A stretch of DNA of 64,000 nt, taken from Verrucomicrobiaceae bacterium (lineage in GTDB: Bacteria; Verrucomicrobiota; Verrucomicrobiia; Verrucomicrobiales; Akkermansiaceae). Below are positions 48,744-57,811 of this stretch, in pieces. The position numbers and the translations under genes are program-made. The notes beneath the pieces are model-generated. The model searched no databases. It was not told where the DNA came from and saw nothing but the letters and a program-made list of their open reading frames with translations. Location of the stretch: the NCBI GenBank assembly GCA_027491155.1, contig JAIXWR010000042.1:351767-415766 (forward strand), read 5' to 3'. Each line of letters starts with the position of its first letter. The stretch's first letter is position 1.

Positions 48744-49667
48744 TCAATAACCCGTGCTGTCGTCGCTGAAAGTGTAGGGTGCCTGGTAGGCCCCGGTGCG
48801 CTGGGTTTCCAACTGGCGGAGCAGGTCGTTGAGGAGGGAAGAGGCACCGAAGCGGTAGCGGGCGTTGTTCAGCCAGGCGTCGCCGAGGGTTTCCTTCACG
48901 GCGATGAGAAATTGGAGTGCCTGTTTGGCGGTGCGGATGCCGCCGGCGGGCTTCATCGCGATCTCGGTGCCGGTGGCGAGGTAGAAGTCTCGGATCGCCT
49001 CGATCATCACCTGGTTGTTGCCGAGGGTGGCGTTGGCGGAGGTCTTGCCGGTGGAGGTCTTGATGAAATCGCCGGGTCGCAGGACGCGCATCGCGAGAAA
49101 GGACGCGGCGCGGATATGGTCGTAGGTTTCGAGTTCGCTGGTCTCGAGGATGACCTTGAGCGTGGCGTCGCCGCAGGCTTCGCGGACCTGCACGATTTCA
49201 TCCTGCACCAGCGCCAGTTCGCCTTCGAGGAAAGCACCGCGGTTGATCACCATGTCGATCTCGTCCGCGCCGTCGGCGACCGCCTGGCGGACTTCGGCGA
49301 GGCGGGTCTTGAGCGGGGCCTGGCCGGAGGGGAATGCGGTGGCGACGCTGGCGATCTTCACGCCCTTGCCCTTCACGTGCTTGGCGGCGTGCTTGACCAT
49401 CGAGGGATAGACGCAGACCGCGGCGACTTTCGGAATGTCGCCTTCATGGGGAAAGAGCGCCTTCTGGCAGAGCGAGGCGACCTTGCCGGGGGTGTCCTTG
49501 CCTTCAAGCGTGGTCAAGTCGACCATCGTCACCGCGAGCCGCAGGCCGAAGAGCTTCGACTGCTTCTTGATCGAACGGGTGGTGAACTTGGCGACCCGTT
49601 CCTCGATGCCCACGGCATCGACGGGTCCGATTTCATCCAAAAGGCGACGCAAGGCCGGGGCGGTCAT
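48744..49667 (-). CDS. deoC: Deoxyribose-phosphate aldolase
   Basis: AVTMVDLTTLEGKDTPGKV, VATAFPSGQAPLKTRLAEVRQAVADGADEIDMVINRGAFLEG, VILETSEL, FIKTSTGKTSANATLGNNQVM, AMKPAGGIRT. Confidence 0.95.
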   Translation of the reverse strand: MTAPALRRLLDEIGPVDAVGIEERVAKFTTRSIKKQSKLFGLRLAVTMVDLTTLEGKDTPGKVASLCQKALFPHEGDIPKVAAVCVYPSMVKHAAKHVKGKGVKIASVATAFPSGQAPLKTRLAEVRQAVADGADEIDMVINRGAFLEGELALVQDEIVQVREACGDATLKVILETSELETYDHIRAASFLAMRVLRPGDFIKTSTGKTSANATLGNNQVMIEAIRDFYLATGTEIAMKPAGGIRTAKQALQFLIAVKETLGDAWLNNARYRFGASSLLNDLLRQLETQRTGAYQAPYTFSDDSTGY

Positions 49668-49920
49668 CGGGGTGGAGCATTGAGCATCGGACGGCGGACG
49701 TCGAATATGGAATGCGGTCGATTGAAGGAGAGTCCGTGTATCCAAAGCGGGCGGGCCGGATCGCTTTCGATGTTGCCAGACTGCCGGGAACCCCGTCTGG
49801 TCGCCGCGGGATCGATGTCGCCGCCAGTCGCCGAAACCCGGAGTTCGAATCCCGTCGTAGAGAGTCCCCCGATCTGGAATCGCGGGCGGAAAAGAATTCC
49901 TCCATCTGAAAAACCCATCC

Positions 49921-50403
49921 GTGAAAACCCACCTTCCGTCGTCCTTCACAAGGAGTCTCGCGATTGCCTTTCTGGTGATCGCCTCGTGCGCCAACGGTCT
50001 GTTCGCGGAAGAGCGGGGGAAGCCCGCTGCCGCCTTGCCGTTCAAAACCCATCCGCAGGTTTTCGGGATGATCCAGAGCTGGGTTTCCGACCCGGAGTCC
50101 CCGGTGGCGACGGAGATCAACCTGGATGCGGTGAAGTCGAACCGGGACCAGTTCTTCGGCGACGAACTCAGGGTAGAGGACGGATGGACCGTGTTCAGGG
50201 AGGCCGGTGAAGCAGGCTTCAAGCGCTATCGCGTGATCGAGGCCAAGGGCGATCGTTTCAAGGTCGAGTATCAGGACAACAGCGGAGGAACCTTGACGAC
50301 TTCTTCGGTGATCGGGTTCACCGTGCTGAAGCGGGAGATCCGCAAGGACGGAAAGCCCGTCGTGGTTCGCGTGTTGCGGGTCGATTCGTTCGATTCGAAA
50401 TAG
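49921..50403 (+). CDS. Hypothetical secreted protein
   Basis: GTG start; signal peptide-like SLAIAFLVIASCANGLFA; codon usage consistent with coding. Confidence 0.6.
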   Translation: MKTHLPSSFTRSLAIAFLVIASCANGLFAEERGKPAAALPFKTHPQVFGMIQSWVSDPESPVATEINLDAVKSNRDQFFGDELRVEDGWTVFREAGEAGFKRYRVIEAKGDRFKVEYQDNSGGTLTTSSVIGFTVLKREIRKDGKPVVVRVLRVDSFDSK

Positions 50404-50413
50404 CGGGGCCGGA

Positions 50414-51211
50414 TCACAAGCTCACCCGCTGGATCCGTCCCGGGGATCGGGCGAGGAAGCGGCGGGCGAGGTCTTCGAACTGGTCGGAGAGGTCGGTCAG
50501 ATGGATCTGCAGGCTGCCGGGAGTGGACTTTTCCGCGAGGAGATCGAGCTCGGTGAGCTGGCTGCGGACGTGCTCGGCGCAGGTGGTGGCGGAGTCGACG
50601 AGGCGGACGCCGTCGGGGAGGAAATCCTTCAGCACCGGGATCAGCAGCGGGTAGTGGGTGCAGGCCAGCATCAGGGTGTCGATCCCGCGGTCGAGCATCG
50701 GGTCGAGATAGGTGTGGAGGGCGGCGCGTGTGGCGGGGTGGTCGAGCCAGCCTTCCTCGACCAGCGGGACCAGGAGCGGGGCCGGGGTGGCGTGGAGGAT
50801 GAGGCCGGTGCGGCGCAGGGCGAGCTGGTGCTGGTAGGCGTGGGAGCCGACGGTGCCGCGGGTGGCGATGATGCCGATGCGCTGGGCGGCGGGGTCGGAG
50901 AGGACGGCTTCGACGCCGGGCTCGATCACGCCGATGATCGGGATGCGATACTGCTCCTGGAGCGAGGGCAGGGCGTGGGCGGTGGCGGTGTTGCAGGCGA
51001 CGACGATCATTTTCACCTCCCGGCTGAGCAGGAAGCGGACGTCCTCGTGGGCGAACTGGCGGATGGTTTCCGGGCTTTTCGAGCCGTAGGGCAAGCGGGC
51101 GGTGTCGCCGAGGTAGACGATGTCCTCGGCGGGCAGGAGCTGTTGGACAGCACGGACGACGGTCAGGCCGCCGACGCCGGAATCGAAGAAGCCCAAGGGG
51201 GCGTTGCGCAT
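50414..51211 (-). CDS. murI: Glutamate racemase
   Basis: LGFFDSGVGGLTVVRAV, YLGDTARLPYGSKSPETI, MIVVACNTATAHAL, LMLACTHYPLLIPVL. Confidence 0.95.
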   Translation of the reverse strand: MRNAPLGFFDSGVGGLTVVRAVQQLLPAEDIVYLGDTARLPYGSKSPETIRQFAHEDVRFLLSREVKMIVVACNTATAHALPSLQEQYRIPIIGVIEPGVEAVLSDPAAQRIGIIATRGTVGSHAYQHQLALRRTGLILHATPAPLLVPLVEEGWLDHPATRAALHTYLDPMLDRGIDTLMLACTHYPLLIPVLKDFLPDGVRLVDSATTCAEHVRSQLTELDLLAEKSTPGSLQIHLTDLSDQFEDLARRFLARSPGRIQRVSL

Positions 51212-51337
51212 GGGCGGGAGGAAAGCGGGGAACGGGGGAACGGGGAAGGAAGATTGTTGATCGCCGATTGCCGGATCGTGGGAGGGGCGCCGAGCATTCG
51301 GCTTTGCATGGGAGCGGAGCGGGGCTAAGCAGGGGGC

Positions 51338-52639
51338 GTGAAATCGAGGATCGACGTGGCGATCGTGGGAGCCGGGCCGGCGGGCTGCACTTTGGCGGCA
51401 CTGCTCGCGCAGCGGGGGATCCGGACGGTGGTGTTCGACGACGACAAGCGACCCGACCTGCTGGTCGGCGAGTCCTTGCTGCCGACGGTGGTGGGCCTGA
51501 TGCGGCGGCTGGGGATCGAGGACCGGGTGGCGGCGTTTTCGCAGTACAAGCCCGGGGTGGGCTTTCTGGCCCGGGATGGCAGCCGGCTCGATTTCTTTTT
51601 CCCGCAGCGGGCGATCAAGGGGATGCCGAACTACGCCTACAACATCCCGCGGCCGGAGTACGACAACCTGTTGCGGACCCGGGCGGAGGAGCTCGGGGTG
51701 ACGTTCGTGAAGCGCCGGGCGGAACTGGAGGTCGGCCACGAGGGCCGGGAGATCCAGCTCACGGAGGCTTGCCTCGCATCGGTGCCGGAGTTCGGCGGGA
51801 AGCACCCGAAGCTGCTGGTGGATTCGACCGGCCGGGCGCGGGTGTTTTCGAAGCTGTTAGGCGTCGGCGCGGCGCGGGGCAAACGGAACGACGTGGCGTA
51901 TTTCGCGCACTACGAGAACTTCGAGGGCGAGGCCTTGCGCGAGGGGCAGGTGGTGATCACCACCCTGCAGCACGGCTGGAGCTGGCGGATCCCGCTGCCG
52001 GGCCGCTTGTCGGTTGGAGTGGTGGTGGACAAGTCCGCGGTGAAAGAACGCGGCGAGACGCCGGAGGAGCGGCTGGAGGCGACCATCGACGCCGAGCCGG
52101 CGCTGGCCGGTGCCGGCAAGGGGCGCCGCCGGATCACGCCGGTGATGACCTACACGAACTACCAGCTCATTTCCGAGCGAGGTCACGGGCCGGGCTGGGT
52201 GGCGATGGGCGATGCGTTCGGCTTCGTCGATCCGATGCTGTCGCCGGGGCTGTTCATGGCGATGCACTCGGCGGACCTGTTAGATAGCCTGGTGTTCGCC
52301 GGGGGAGCGGCGATCCTCGACCAGCCGGCGCGGCTGGCGAAGGGCTTCGACCGGATTTTCGCCGAGCTCCGCGACTGGCACGAGGCGTGGGGCGAGGTGA
52401 TCGAGTATTTCTACGACGGCCGGATGTATGCGCTTCACGCCGCGGGCGAGCAGCTTTGCGAAAAGTACGGGGAGCGCGCCTTGCCGCGGTTGATGGAGAA
52501 GCACCTGACTTCGCAGATCACGCGCTTGCTTTCCGGAGTGGCGACGCGCAGCCGCTACGGGCGGAACCTGCTGAAGTTCTCCGTGAAGCACCTGGTGTGG
52601 GACGTGGCGCCGGCGGAGGATTACGCGATCCGCGCCTGA
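51338..52639 (+). CDS. FAD-dependent oxidoreductase, flavin-dependent halogenase-like
   Basis: GTG start with AGGGGG upstream; DVAIVGAGPAGCTLAALLAQRG; GWSWRIPLPGRLSVGVVVD; GWVAMGDAFGFVDPMLSPGLFMAMHSADLL. Confidence 0.85.
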   Translation: MKSRIDVAIVGAGPAGCTLAALLAQRGIRTVVFDDDKRPDLLVGESLLPTVVGLMRRLGIEDRVAAFSQYKPGVGFLARDGSRLDFFFPQRAIKGMPNYAYNIPRPEYDNLLRTRAEELGVTFVKRRAELEVGHEGREIQLTEACLASVPEFGGKHPKLLVDSTGRARVFSKLLGVGAARGKRNDVAYFAHYENFEGEALREGQVVITTLQHGWSWRIPLPGRLSVGVVVDKSAVKERGETPEERLEATIDAEPALAGAGKGRRRITPVMTYTNYQLISERGHGPGWVAMGDAFGFVDPMLSPGLFMAMHSADLLDSLVFAGGAAILDQPARLAKGFDRIFAELRDWHEAWGEVIEYFYDGRMYALHAAGEQLCEKYGERALPRLMEKHLTSQITRLLSGVATRSRYGRNLLKFSVKHLVWDVAPAEDYAIRA

Positions 52640-53091
52640 CAGGCCGGGTCGAGCGGGACCTCGTGGTAGTGGAGCGCCCACTCGCGCATGTAGCGGACGC
52701 GGGCGGGGTCGATGCGGTAAACGACGAGCTCCGGGTTGTCGGGCGTGCCGAGGTAGGAGCGGAGCAGCGGGTTCTTTTCCCAGATGGCGGCGAGCAACGC
52801 CCTGTCTTCCTCGATGACCGCGAGGCCGGTGATGCGGACCTGGTGGTGATCGGCGTCGAGGTAGCAGAGTTCGACTTTCGGATTGGCGGCGATTTCGCCC
52901 GTCTTGTGGTAGGCGCGGAGGTTGGCGACCCAGACGGTGAAGCCGTCGGTCTTCACGGGGGAGACCGGGCGCAAGCGCGGCTGGCCGTCGTCGTCGGTGG
53001 CGAGCATCGGGAACTTGGCCGCCTTCATGGTGGCGAGGGCCAGGGCGGGGAGTTCGGCGGGATCGACGGGTTCGGGGCGGGGCTGTGCCAT
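52621..53091 (-). CDS. Pyridoxamine 5'-phosphate oxidase-like (flavin split-barrel) protein
   Basis: ALATMKAAKFPMLATDDDGQPRLRPVSPVKTDGFTVWVANLRAYHKTGEIAANPKVELCYLDADHHQVRITGLAVI; convergent 3' overlap with preceding gene. Confidence 0.85.
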   Translation of the reverse strand: MAQPRPEPVDPAELPALALATMKAAKFPMLATDDDGQPRLRPVSPVKTDGFTVWVANLRAYHKTGEIAANPKVELCYLDADHHQVRITGLAVIEEDRALLAAIWEKNPLLRSYLGTPDNPELVVYRIDPARVRYMREWALHYHEVPLDPACQARIA

Positions 53092-53145
53092 GGCGGACGA
53101 GTTTCGCCGGGTGCCGGGGAATGCCAAACCGGAAATCGGGGGCGA

Positions 53146-54003
53146 TCAAGAGCGCCAGCGCTTGGTGAGGTCGCCGTAGGCGTCGATGCGGCGGTCGCGG
53201 AAGAAGGGCCAGATGCGGCGGAAGTTCTCGACGCTGCCGAAGTCGAGGTCGTGGTAGAGGATTTCCTCCCGGTCGGTGGAGGCCTTGGCGACGAGTTCGC
53301 CATAGGGGTTGGCGACGAAGGAGCGGCCCCAGAACTCGGTGTTGCCCTCGGTGCCGGTGCGGTTGACGGCGGCGAGGTAGCAGCCGTTGGCAACGGCGTG
53401 ACCGCGCTGGACGGTCTCCCAGGCGCAGTGCTGGGAGTCGCCGAGGGCGGGCTTTTCCTCCGGCAGCCAGCCGATGGCGGTGGGGTAGACGAGGAGCTGG
53501 GCACCGCCGAGGGCCATCAGGCGGGCGGCTTCGGGATACCACTGGTCCCAGCAGATGAGGACGCCGATTTTCCCGAAGCGGGTGTTCCAGACCGGCCAGC
53601 CGGAGTCGCCGGGGGTGAAGTAGAACTTTTCCTCGAAGGCCGGGTCCTGGGGGATGTGGCTCTTGCGGTAGAGGCCGAGCAGGAAGCCGTCGGCATCGTG
53701 GATGCTGGCGGTGTTGTGATAGAGGCCGGCACCGCGTTGCTCGAAGAGCGAGGAGACGAGGACGACGCCGCATTCCTTGGCGAGCTGGCCGAGGCGGTCG
53801 GTGAGCGGGCCGGGCAGCGGGTCGGCGAGGTCGAAGAGCGCGGGGTCCTCGATGGTGCAGAAATACGGGGTGAGGAAGAGTTCCTGGGTGACCACGATGT
53901 TGGCGCCGTTTTTCGCGGCTTCGCGGATCAGGGACTCGTGGTGGGCGAGGGCTTCGGCCTTGGAGGCGAAGGCGCGGGACTGAAGTAGGGCGAGTCGGGG
54001 CAT
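53146..54003 (-). CDS. Carbon-nitrogen hydrolase, N-carbamoylputrescine amidase-like
   Basis: Glu-Lys-Cys triad: VVTQELFLTPYF, LYRKSHIPQDPAFEEKFYFTPGD, IGVLICWDQWYPEAAR. Confidence 0.9.
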   Translation of the reverse strand: MPRLALLQSRAFASKAEALAHHESLIREAAKNGANIVVTQELFLTPYFCTIEDPALFDLADPLPGPLTDRLGQLAKECGVVLVSSLFEQRGAGLYHNTASIHDADGFLLGLYRKSHIPQDPAFEEKFYFTPGDSGWPVWNTRFGKIGVLICWDQWYPEAARLMALGGAQLLVYPTAIGWLPEEKPALGDSQHCAWETVQRGHAVANGCYLAAVNRTGTEGNTEFWGRSFVANPYGELVAKASTDREEILYHDLDFGSVENFRRIWPFFRDRRIDAYGDLTKRWRS

Positions 54004-54081
54004 GGTGGACGTGCGGGGCGATTGAACCCGTAACGGAGGGCGGAGGAAAGGGTGTTTCGCCCCGGTCGCGTCCGGCAACTG

Positions 54082-54993
54082 TCATTCCCGCCGTCTTCCT
54101 CCGCCGAGCAGCCGCCGGAGCAGGAGGACGAGGCCGATGCCGCCGACGATCGCCACGCTGCCGAGCCTGGCCTGGAATCCGGATTTCTCCACGACCGCGG
54201 GAGCGACCGGGCCTCCGAGGACCAGTCCGGAAAGGGGGAAACCTGCCGCCTTGTCGGTGGCGGGATCGAAATCGGCGTAGCGGTGGCCCGGGTTGAAACG
54301 GAGCATCGAGACGAGGGCCGGTGTGGCGGCTTCGATGTCGGCGACCCGTCCCATGCAGGAGACCGCGTTGAGCGAGATCACGCCGCGGCGCCCGAGGACC
54401 CGCAGGTCGTAGTTGAGGGTTTCCTCGGCGTGGCGGTCGATCTTGAAGCGCTTCGCCCAGTAGAGGACTTTCCGGCCCGGATCGTAGCGGGGCTCCACCG
54501 CCCAGCCGGTCAGCGCCATGGTGTCGAAGCCTGCGGCCTCGAGGGCGTCGTTCGACTGCCGGCTGCTGGCGATGAGCTGCTCGAGCAGGGCGTCGTGATC
54601 CATCTCGTCCGCCTGGACGTCGGAGACGTGGCCGGTGTCGGCGTAGGAAAGCACGATGGCCCAGGAAGTGGAAACCGCGAGGTGCTCGCCGGCGGGCACG
54701 ATGATGCCGAGCAGGTCGGCGGCGCTGGCGGGCGGGTTTCCCCAGAGGTCGACCACCACCTTGCGCGAGTCCGCGGGATCGAGGTAGCGGAAGCCCTCGG
54801 GAAGGTGGAGGCTGGCGATGCCGTCCGGAAGCTCCTGTACGCCTTCCCGGTAGCGTGCGCCTTCGAGCACCTTGAGCACGTGATGCCGGTAGCGCGCTTC
54901 CTGCTGCTCGCGGCTGGCTGAGGTCGCGCCGCTTTCTTCCCCGGCGGCCAGGTTTGCCACAAGGAGGACGAGGACAGGGAGCAGGGATCTCAT
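54082..54993 (-). CDS. DUF2167-like membrane protein
   Basis: Signal peptide MRSLLPVLVLLVANLAAG; VDLWGNPPASAADLLGIIVPAGE...AWAIVLSYADTGHVSDVQADEMDHDALLEQL-type sequence; C-terminal TM and RRRE. Confidence 0.75.
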   Translation of the reverse strand: MRSLLPVLVLLVANLAAGEESGATSASREQQEARYRHHVLKVLEGARYREGVQELPDGIASLHLPEGFRYLDPADSRKVVVDLWGNPPASAADLLGIIVPAGEHLAVSTSWAIVLSYADTGHVSDVQADEMDHDALLEQLIASSRQSNDALEAAGFDTMALTGWAVEPRYDPGRKVLYWAKRFKIDRHAEETLNYDLRVLGRRGVISLNAVSCMGRVADIEAATPALVSMLRFNPGHRYADFDPATDKAAGFPLSGLVLGGPVAPAVVEKSGFQARLGSVAIVGGIGLVLLLRRLLGGGRRRE

Positions 54994-55050
54994 GGGAGAC
55001 GAACGCGGGTTTTTGACCTCCACCGCCTCCCGGCCCGGCTTGCGGCCGGA

Positions 55051-55629
55051 TCAGAAGCGGCTGAGGGCGGAGGCGATCGCCGCGGCGACCCCGGAGGCGT
55101 CGCCTGGCAATTCCTCGCGGTGCAGGATGGAGCCGTCGCGATCGACGCTCGAAACGGTTCCATTGTCGAAATCGACGATCACGGCGGGCCCTTCGATGGA
55201 GGCGGAGGCATTTCCGAGGGTTGAAATGGCGGCGGCTTCGAATTCCCCGGAGTTCCGGATTGCGGAAACGATCCCGGGATTCGATCCGGCGAAGAGAATC
55301 CGCACCGGGTCGGCGCTCGCGGCGGCGGCCTGGCCGCGAAAGGTTTCCTTCTCTGCGGCGGGTCCGGAGACCATCGGAACGGCAATGCCCATGACCACCA
55401 CGGCGGCGGCGGCGAGGCCGAAAGCCGGCGTGGCGAGGAAGCTGCGGACCTTGTCGAGCCAGCCGGCGGATTCCACGGGTGCGGCCGCCGCGGGGCGGGT
55501 CGAGAAGCGCGCGCTGAGATCGGCTGCGAGGCCGGCCGGCATGGCGGGCGCTTGCTCGGGGTGCATCACGAGGCTGCGCATCAGGAGATCGCGGGTCGAG
55601 TGCAGGTGGCTGGGAAGGTCGAGGTCCAT
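55051..55629 (-). CDS. Single-TM small protein, candidate anti-sigma factor
   Basis: Immediately downstream of the sigma-like gene; cytosolic N-terminus then TM FGLAAAAVVVMGIAVPMVS then extracytoplasmic C-terminus. Confidence 0.5.
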   Translation of the reverse strand: MDLDLPSHLHSTRDLLMRSLVMHPEQAPAMPAGLAADLSARFSTRPAAAAPVESAGWLDKVRSFLATPAFGLAAAAVVVMGIAVPMVSGPAAEKETFRGQAAAASADPVRILFAGSNPGIVSAIRNSGEFEAAAISTLGNASASIEGPAVIVDFDNGTVSSVDRDGSILHREELPGDASGVAAAIASALSRF

Positions 55630-55668
55630 GATTTCAAAACTCCAATCGCAAGGTTGGTAGTCTGATTT

Positions 55669-56589
55669 TCAAAATACTAAATTTTCCCGGATTTTCTCCA
55701 AAGCCTCTTCCACCATCTGGGAAATGACCCGGCGGCGGGTGGAGGCGGAGACGCCCGGCTTGATCCCGAGTTTCGCGCAAGCCGCGTCGTCCTGGATCAG
55801 GTCCTGCACGGTGGCCGTCTGCCCCACGTAGAGGGTGTAGACCAGTTGCCACTCGGCGGGGCTCAGGGCCTCGCGGCATTCCTGATAGATCCTTTCGAAG
55901 CTGATGCTTTCCCGGGAGGAGTCCTCGAACTGGACGGGCCGGTCCGGGTCGCCGGTCAGGGCGTCGAAACTTTCGCCGGAGTTCGGCTGGTTCTTCAGGG
56001 CGCTGCGGCGGCGGAACCAGTCGATGGCCCGGTACTGGACGATCCTCGCGTGCAGGGGGATCAACTCCTCGAACACGGTGGGGTCGAGAATGGGTGCCGA
56101 GCGGCTGCTTTCGCGTTCCCGCACGAGTTCGACCAAGGTGTCGCTGAACACGTCCTCGGCATCGGCCCCCTTGATCCCCTTGCGGTTGAGGGTGGCGAGG
56201 GCCAGCGGGCGCAGCACCTGGGGAAGCCGGTTCCACTCCGGGTCGCTGAATCCCTTTTCGGGATGGGAACGCTGGAGGCGGTCGAGATCGAGATTGTGGC
56301 TGTATCGCCGGTCGTCGGGATCGTGGTGAAGCTGGGGATCCGAGCGGCTGCGCCTTTCTCCGGCGACCAGGTCGCGGGTGGCTTCCGAGGTTTCCTCGAT
56401 CACCCGGGCGGCGAAATCGGCTTCGGGCGGGGATTCGTCGAAGTCCAGGGAGACGTTCCGAAGCACCTGCTCGGCGATCTCGGCGGCCCGCTCTTCCGGA
56501 ATCAAAACGCCCTCCACCGGCCGGCGGGCACGGTGCCAGCAGGCTTCCCAGCATTTTTCCAGATGCACTTTGGGGAGTTGGAGGGACAT
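55669..56589 (-). CDS. ECF-like sigma-70 family RNA polymerase sigma factor with N-terminal extension
   Basis: Region 2-like LALATLNRKGIKGADAEDVFSDTLVELVRE...ARIVQYRAIDWFRRRSA; region 4-like ALSPAEWQLVYTLYVGQTATVQDL...SASTRRRVISQMVEEALEKIRE. Confidence 0.65.
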   Translation of the reverse strand: MSLQLPKVHLEKCWEACWHRARRPVEGVLIPEERAAEIAEQVLRNVSLDFDESPPEADFAARVIEETSEATRDLVAGERRSRSDPQLHHDPDDRRYSHNLDLDRLQRSHPEKGFSDPEWNRLPQVLRPLALATLNRKGIKGADAEDVFSDTLVELVRERESSRSAPILDPTVFEELIPLHARIVQYRAIDWFRRRSALKNQPNSGESFDALTGDPDRPVQFEDSSRESISFERIYQECREALSPAEWQLVYTLYVGQTATVQDLIQDDAACAKLGIKPGVSASTRRRVISQMVEEALEKIRENLVF

Positions 56590-56700
56590 CAGGTGAACCG
56601 GACAGCAAGAAATCCTAAAAAAGATTGCTTTGCAAGCTTCTAAGTAACCTGTAATTTAAAAATTAACAAGCGACGACCTCGTCCCACCGAGCGCTTCGAC

Positions 56701-57810
56701 ATGAACATCACCCTTCCTTCCCTCGCCGGGCTTCTCCCGGCGCTCCTCATCGCGCCTCTGCATGCCCAGGGCATCGGCTCCCCGGTGCTTTCGACACCCG
56801 GCACGGCCACCTGGCAAACCGAGATCACCGCCACCGGCAGCCGGACGGTTTTCACGATCACCGGCAACACGGTCCTCGACTGGGGCCAGTTCAACCTGGG
56901 GAGCGGCAGCGAGCTGGTGTTCGACTTCGTCGGCGGCGACAGCGTGGCCAACATCCTGGGCGGATCTTCCTCGCACACGATCGCCGGAACGGTCACTTCG
57001 AACGGCAACGTCGGTTTCTTTTCACCGGGCGCCTCGCTCCGGGTGTCCGGCAGCGTGACCGCGGCGAACGTCACGCTGGCGACCATGTCGGTCGACCCCT
57101 CGGCGTTCAACTCGGGCGCGGACCTGACCATGGATTCGGTGTCGGGAGCCACGCTCACGGTGTCGGGCTCGGTGACGGCGACACAGGGCAGCGTGCTGCT
57201 TGCCGGCCAAGGGGTCCGGGTGCGCGGCGATGCCAACGTGCAGGCGACGGATGCCGTGCGGATGGCGGGCGGCACGCAGGTGAAATTCTCGCAAGGTGGG
57301 CTGCGCCGGCAGCTGGAGGTGGCGCGGGGCGACGGCTTCGTGTTGCATCTCGGATCCGCCCGGGCACCCCGGATCGAGGTGGCCGCGGGCCGCGAAATCA
57401 ACATCGGTGGCAAGCTCGACACGGGTTCGCAGAACAACCGGATCTTCCTCGAGGTCGGCCAGGACGGAAAGATCCTGCGGGAAGGCTCGGGCCTGATGGT
57501 CGGCCAGGTTTCGATCAAGGGGGAGTATGATCCCGACGGCATCGCGATCGGTCCGCACGAAGGCGACGCCGCCGGCGTGGTCAGCACCTCGACCGTGAAA
57601 CTTCCCGCGCTCTCGCGCCCGGACGGCTCCAAGGTCAGCGGTTCGCGGACCCTGGTGAACCAGGTGCCGACCTCCGCCAGTGCCGACAGCGGGCGGGACC
57701 GCAGGAAACCGTCGCGCGAGGTGGCGCGGCGCGAGACCACCACCAAGTCGATGTACCAGGCATCGTCCCTGTTCGGCCTGCGCGGCGGGAGTGCACCGGC
57801 CAAGCGTTGA
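56701..57810 (+). CDS. Short two-partner-secretion (filamentous haemagglutinin N-terminal-type) exoprotein
   Basis: Signal peptide; TPS-domain pattern TVLDWGQFNLGSGSELVFDFVGGDSVANILGGSSSHTIAGTVTSNGNVGFFSPGASLRVSGSVTAANVTLATMSVD; only 369 aa. Confidence 0.75.
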   Translation: MNITLPSLAGLLPALLIAPLHAQGIGSPVLSTPGTATWQTEITATGSRTVFTITGNTVLDWGQFNLGSGSELVFDFVGGDSVANILGGSSSHTIAGTVTSNGNVGFFSPGASLRVSGSVTAANVTLATMSVDPSAFNSGADLTMDSVSGATLTVSGSVTATQGSVLLAGQGVRVRGDANVQATDAVRMAGGTQVKFSQGGLRRQLEVARGDGFVLHLGSARAPRIEVAAGREINIGGKLDTGSQNNRIFLEVGQDGKILREGSGLMVGQVSIKGEYDPDGIAIGPHEGDAAGVVSTSTVKLPALSRPDGSKVSGSRTLVNQVPTSASADSGRDRRKPSREVARRETTTKSMYQASSLFGLRGGSAPAKR

Positions 57811-57811
57811 T

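Noticed and set aside
48698-48847. N-terminal extension of the ALDH ORF (MPLPSSTTCSASWKP...GPIRPIGPIFPF)
   Set aside because: Overlaps the 3' end of deoC and reads through the 9-bp tandem repeat; the family start is ATG 48697 (MPAKKSPARPRELLFGDLWEF).
49776-49800. Short hairpin CCAGAC...GTCTGG in the deoC/hypothetical intergenic region as a possible ncRNA or terminator
   Set aside because: Only a 6-bp stem with a 13-nt loop and no T-tract; within chance expectation for GC-rich noncoding sequence.
49840-49880. tRNA-like T-arm string GGAGTTCGAATCCCGTC in the deoC upstream region
   Set aside because: Flanking bases do not pair as a T-stem (CGGAG vs CCCGT), and no acceptor, D-arm or anticodon stem could be found upstream; no supportable tRNA.
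27487-55012. Shared 14-mer ACGAACGCGGGTTT near 27490 and 55004, each upstream of a minus-strand gene
   Set aside because: Exact 14-mer repeats are expected by chance in 64 kb of biased composition; no further similarity around them.
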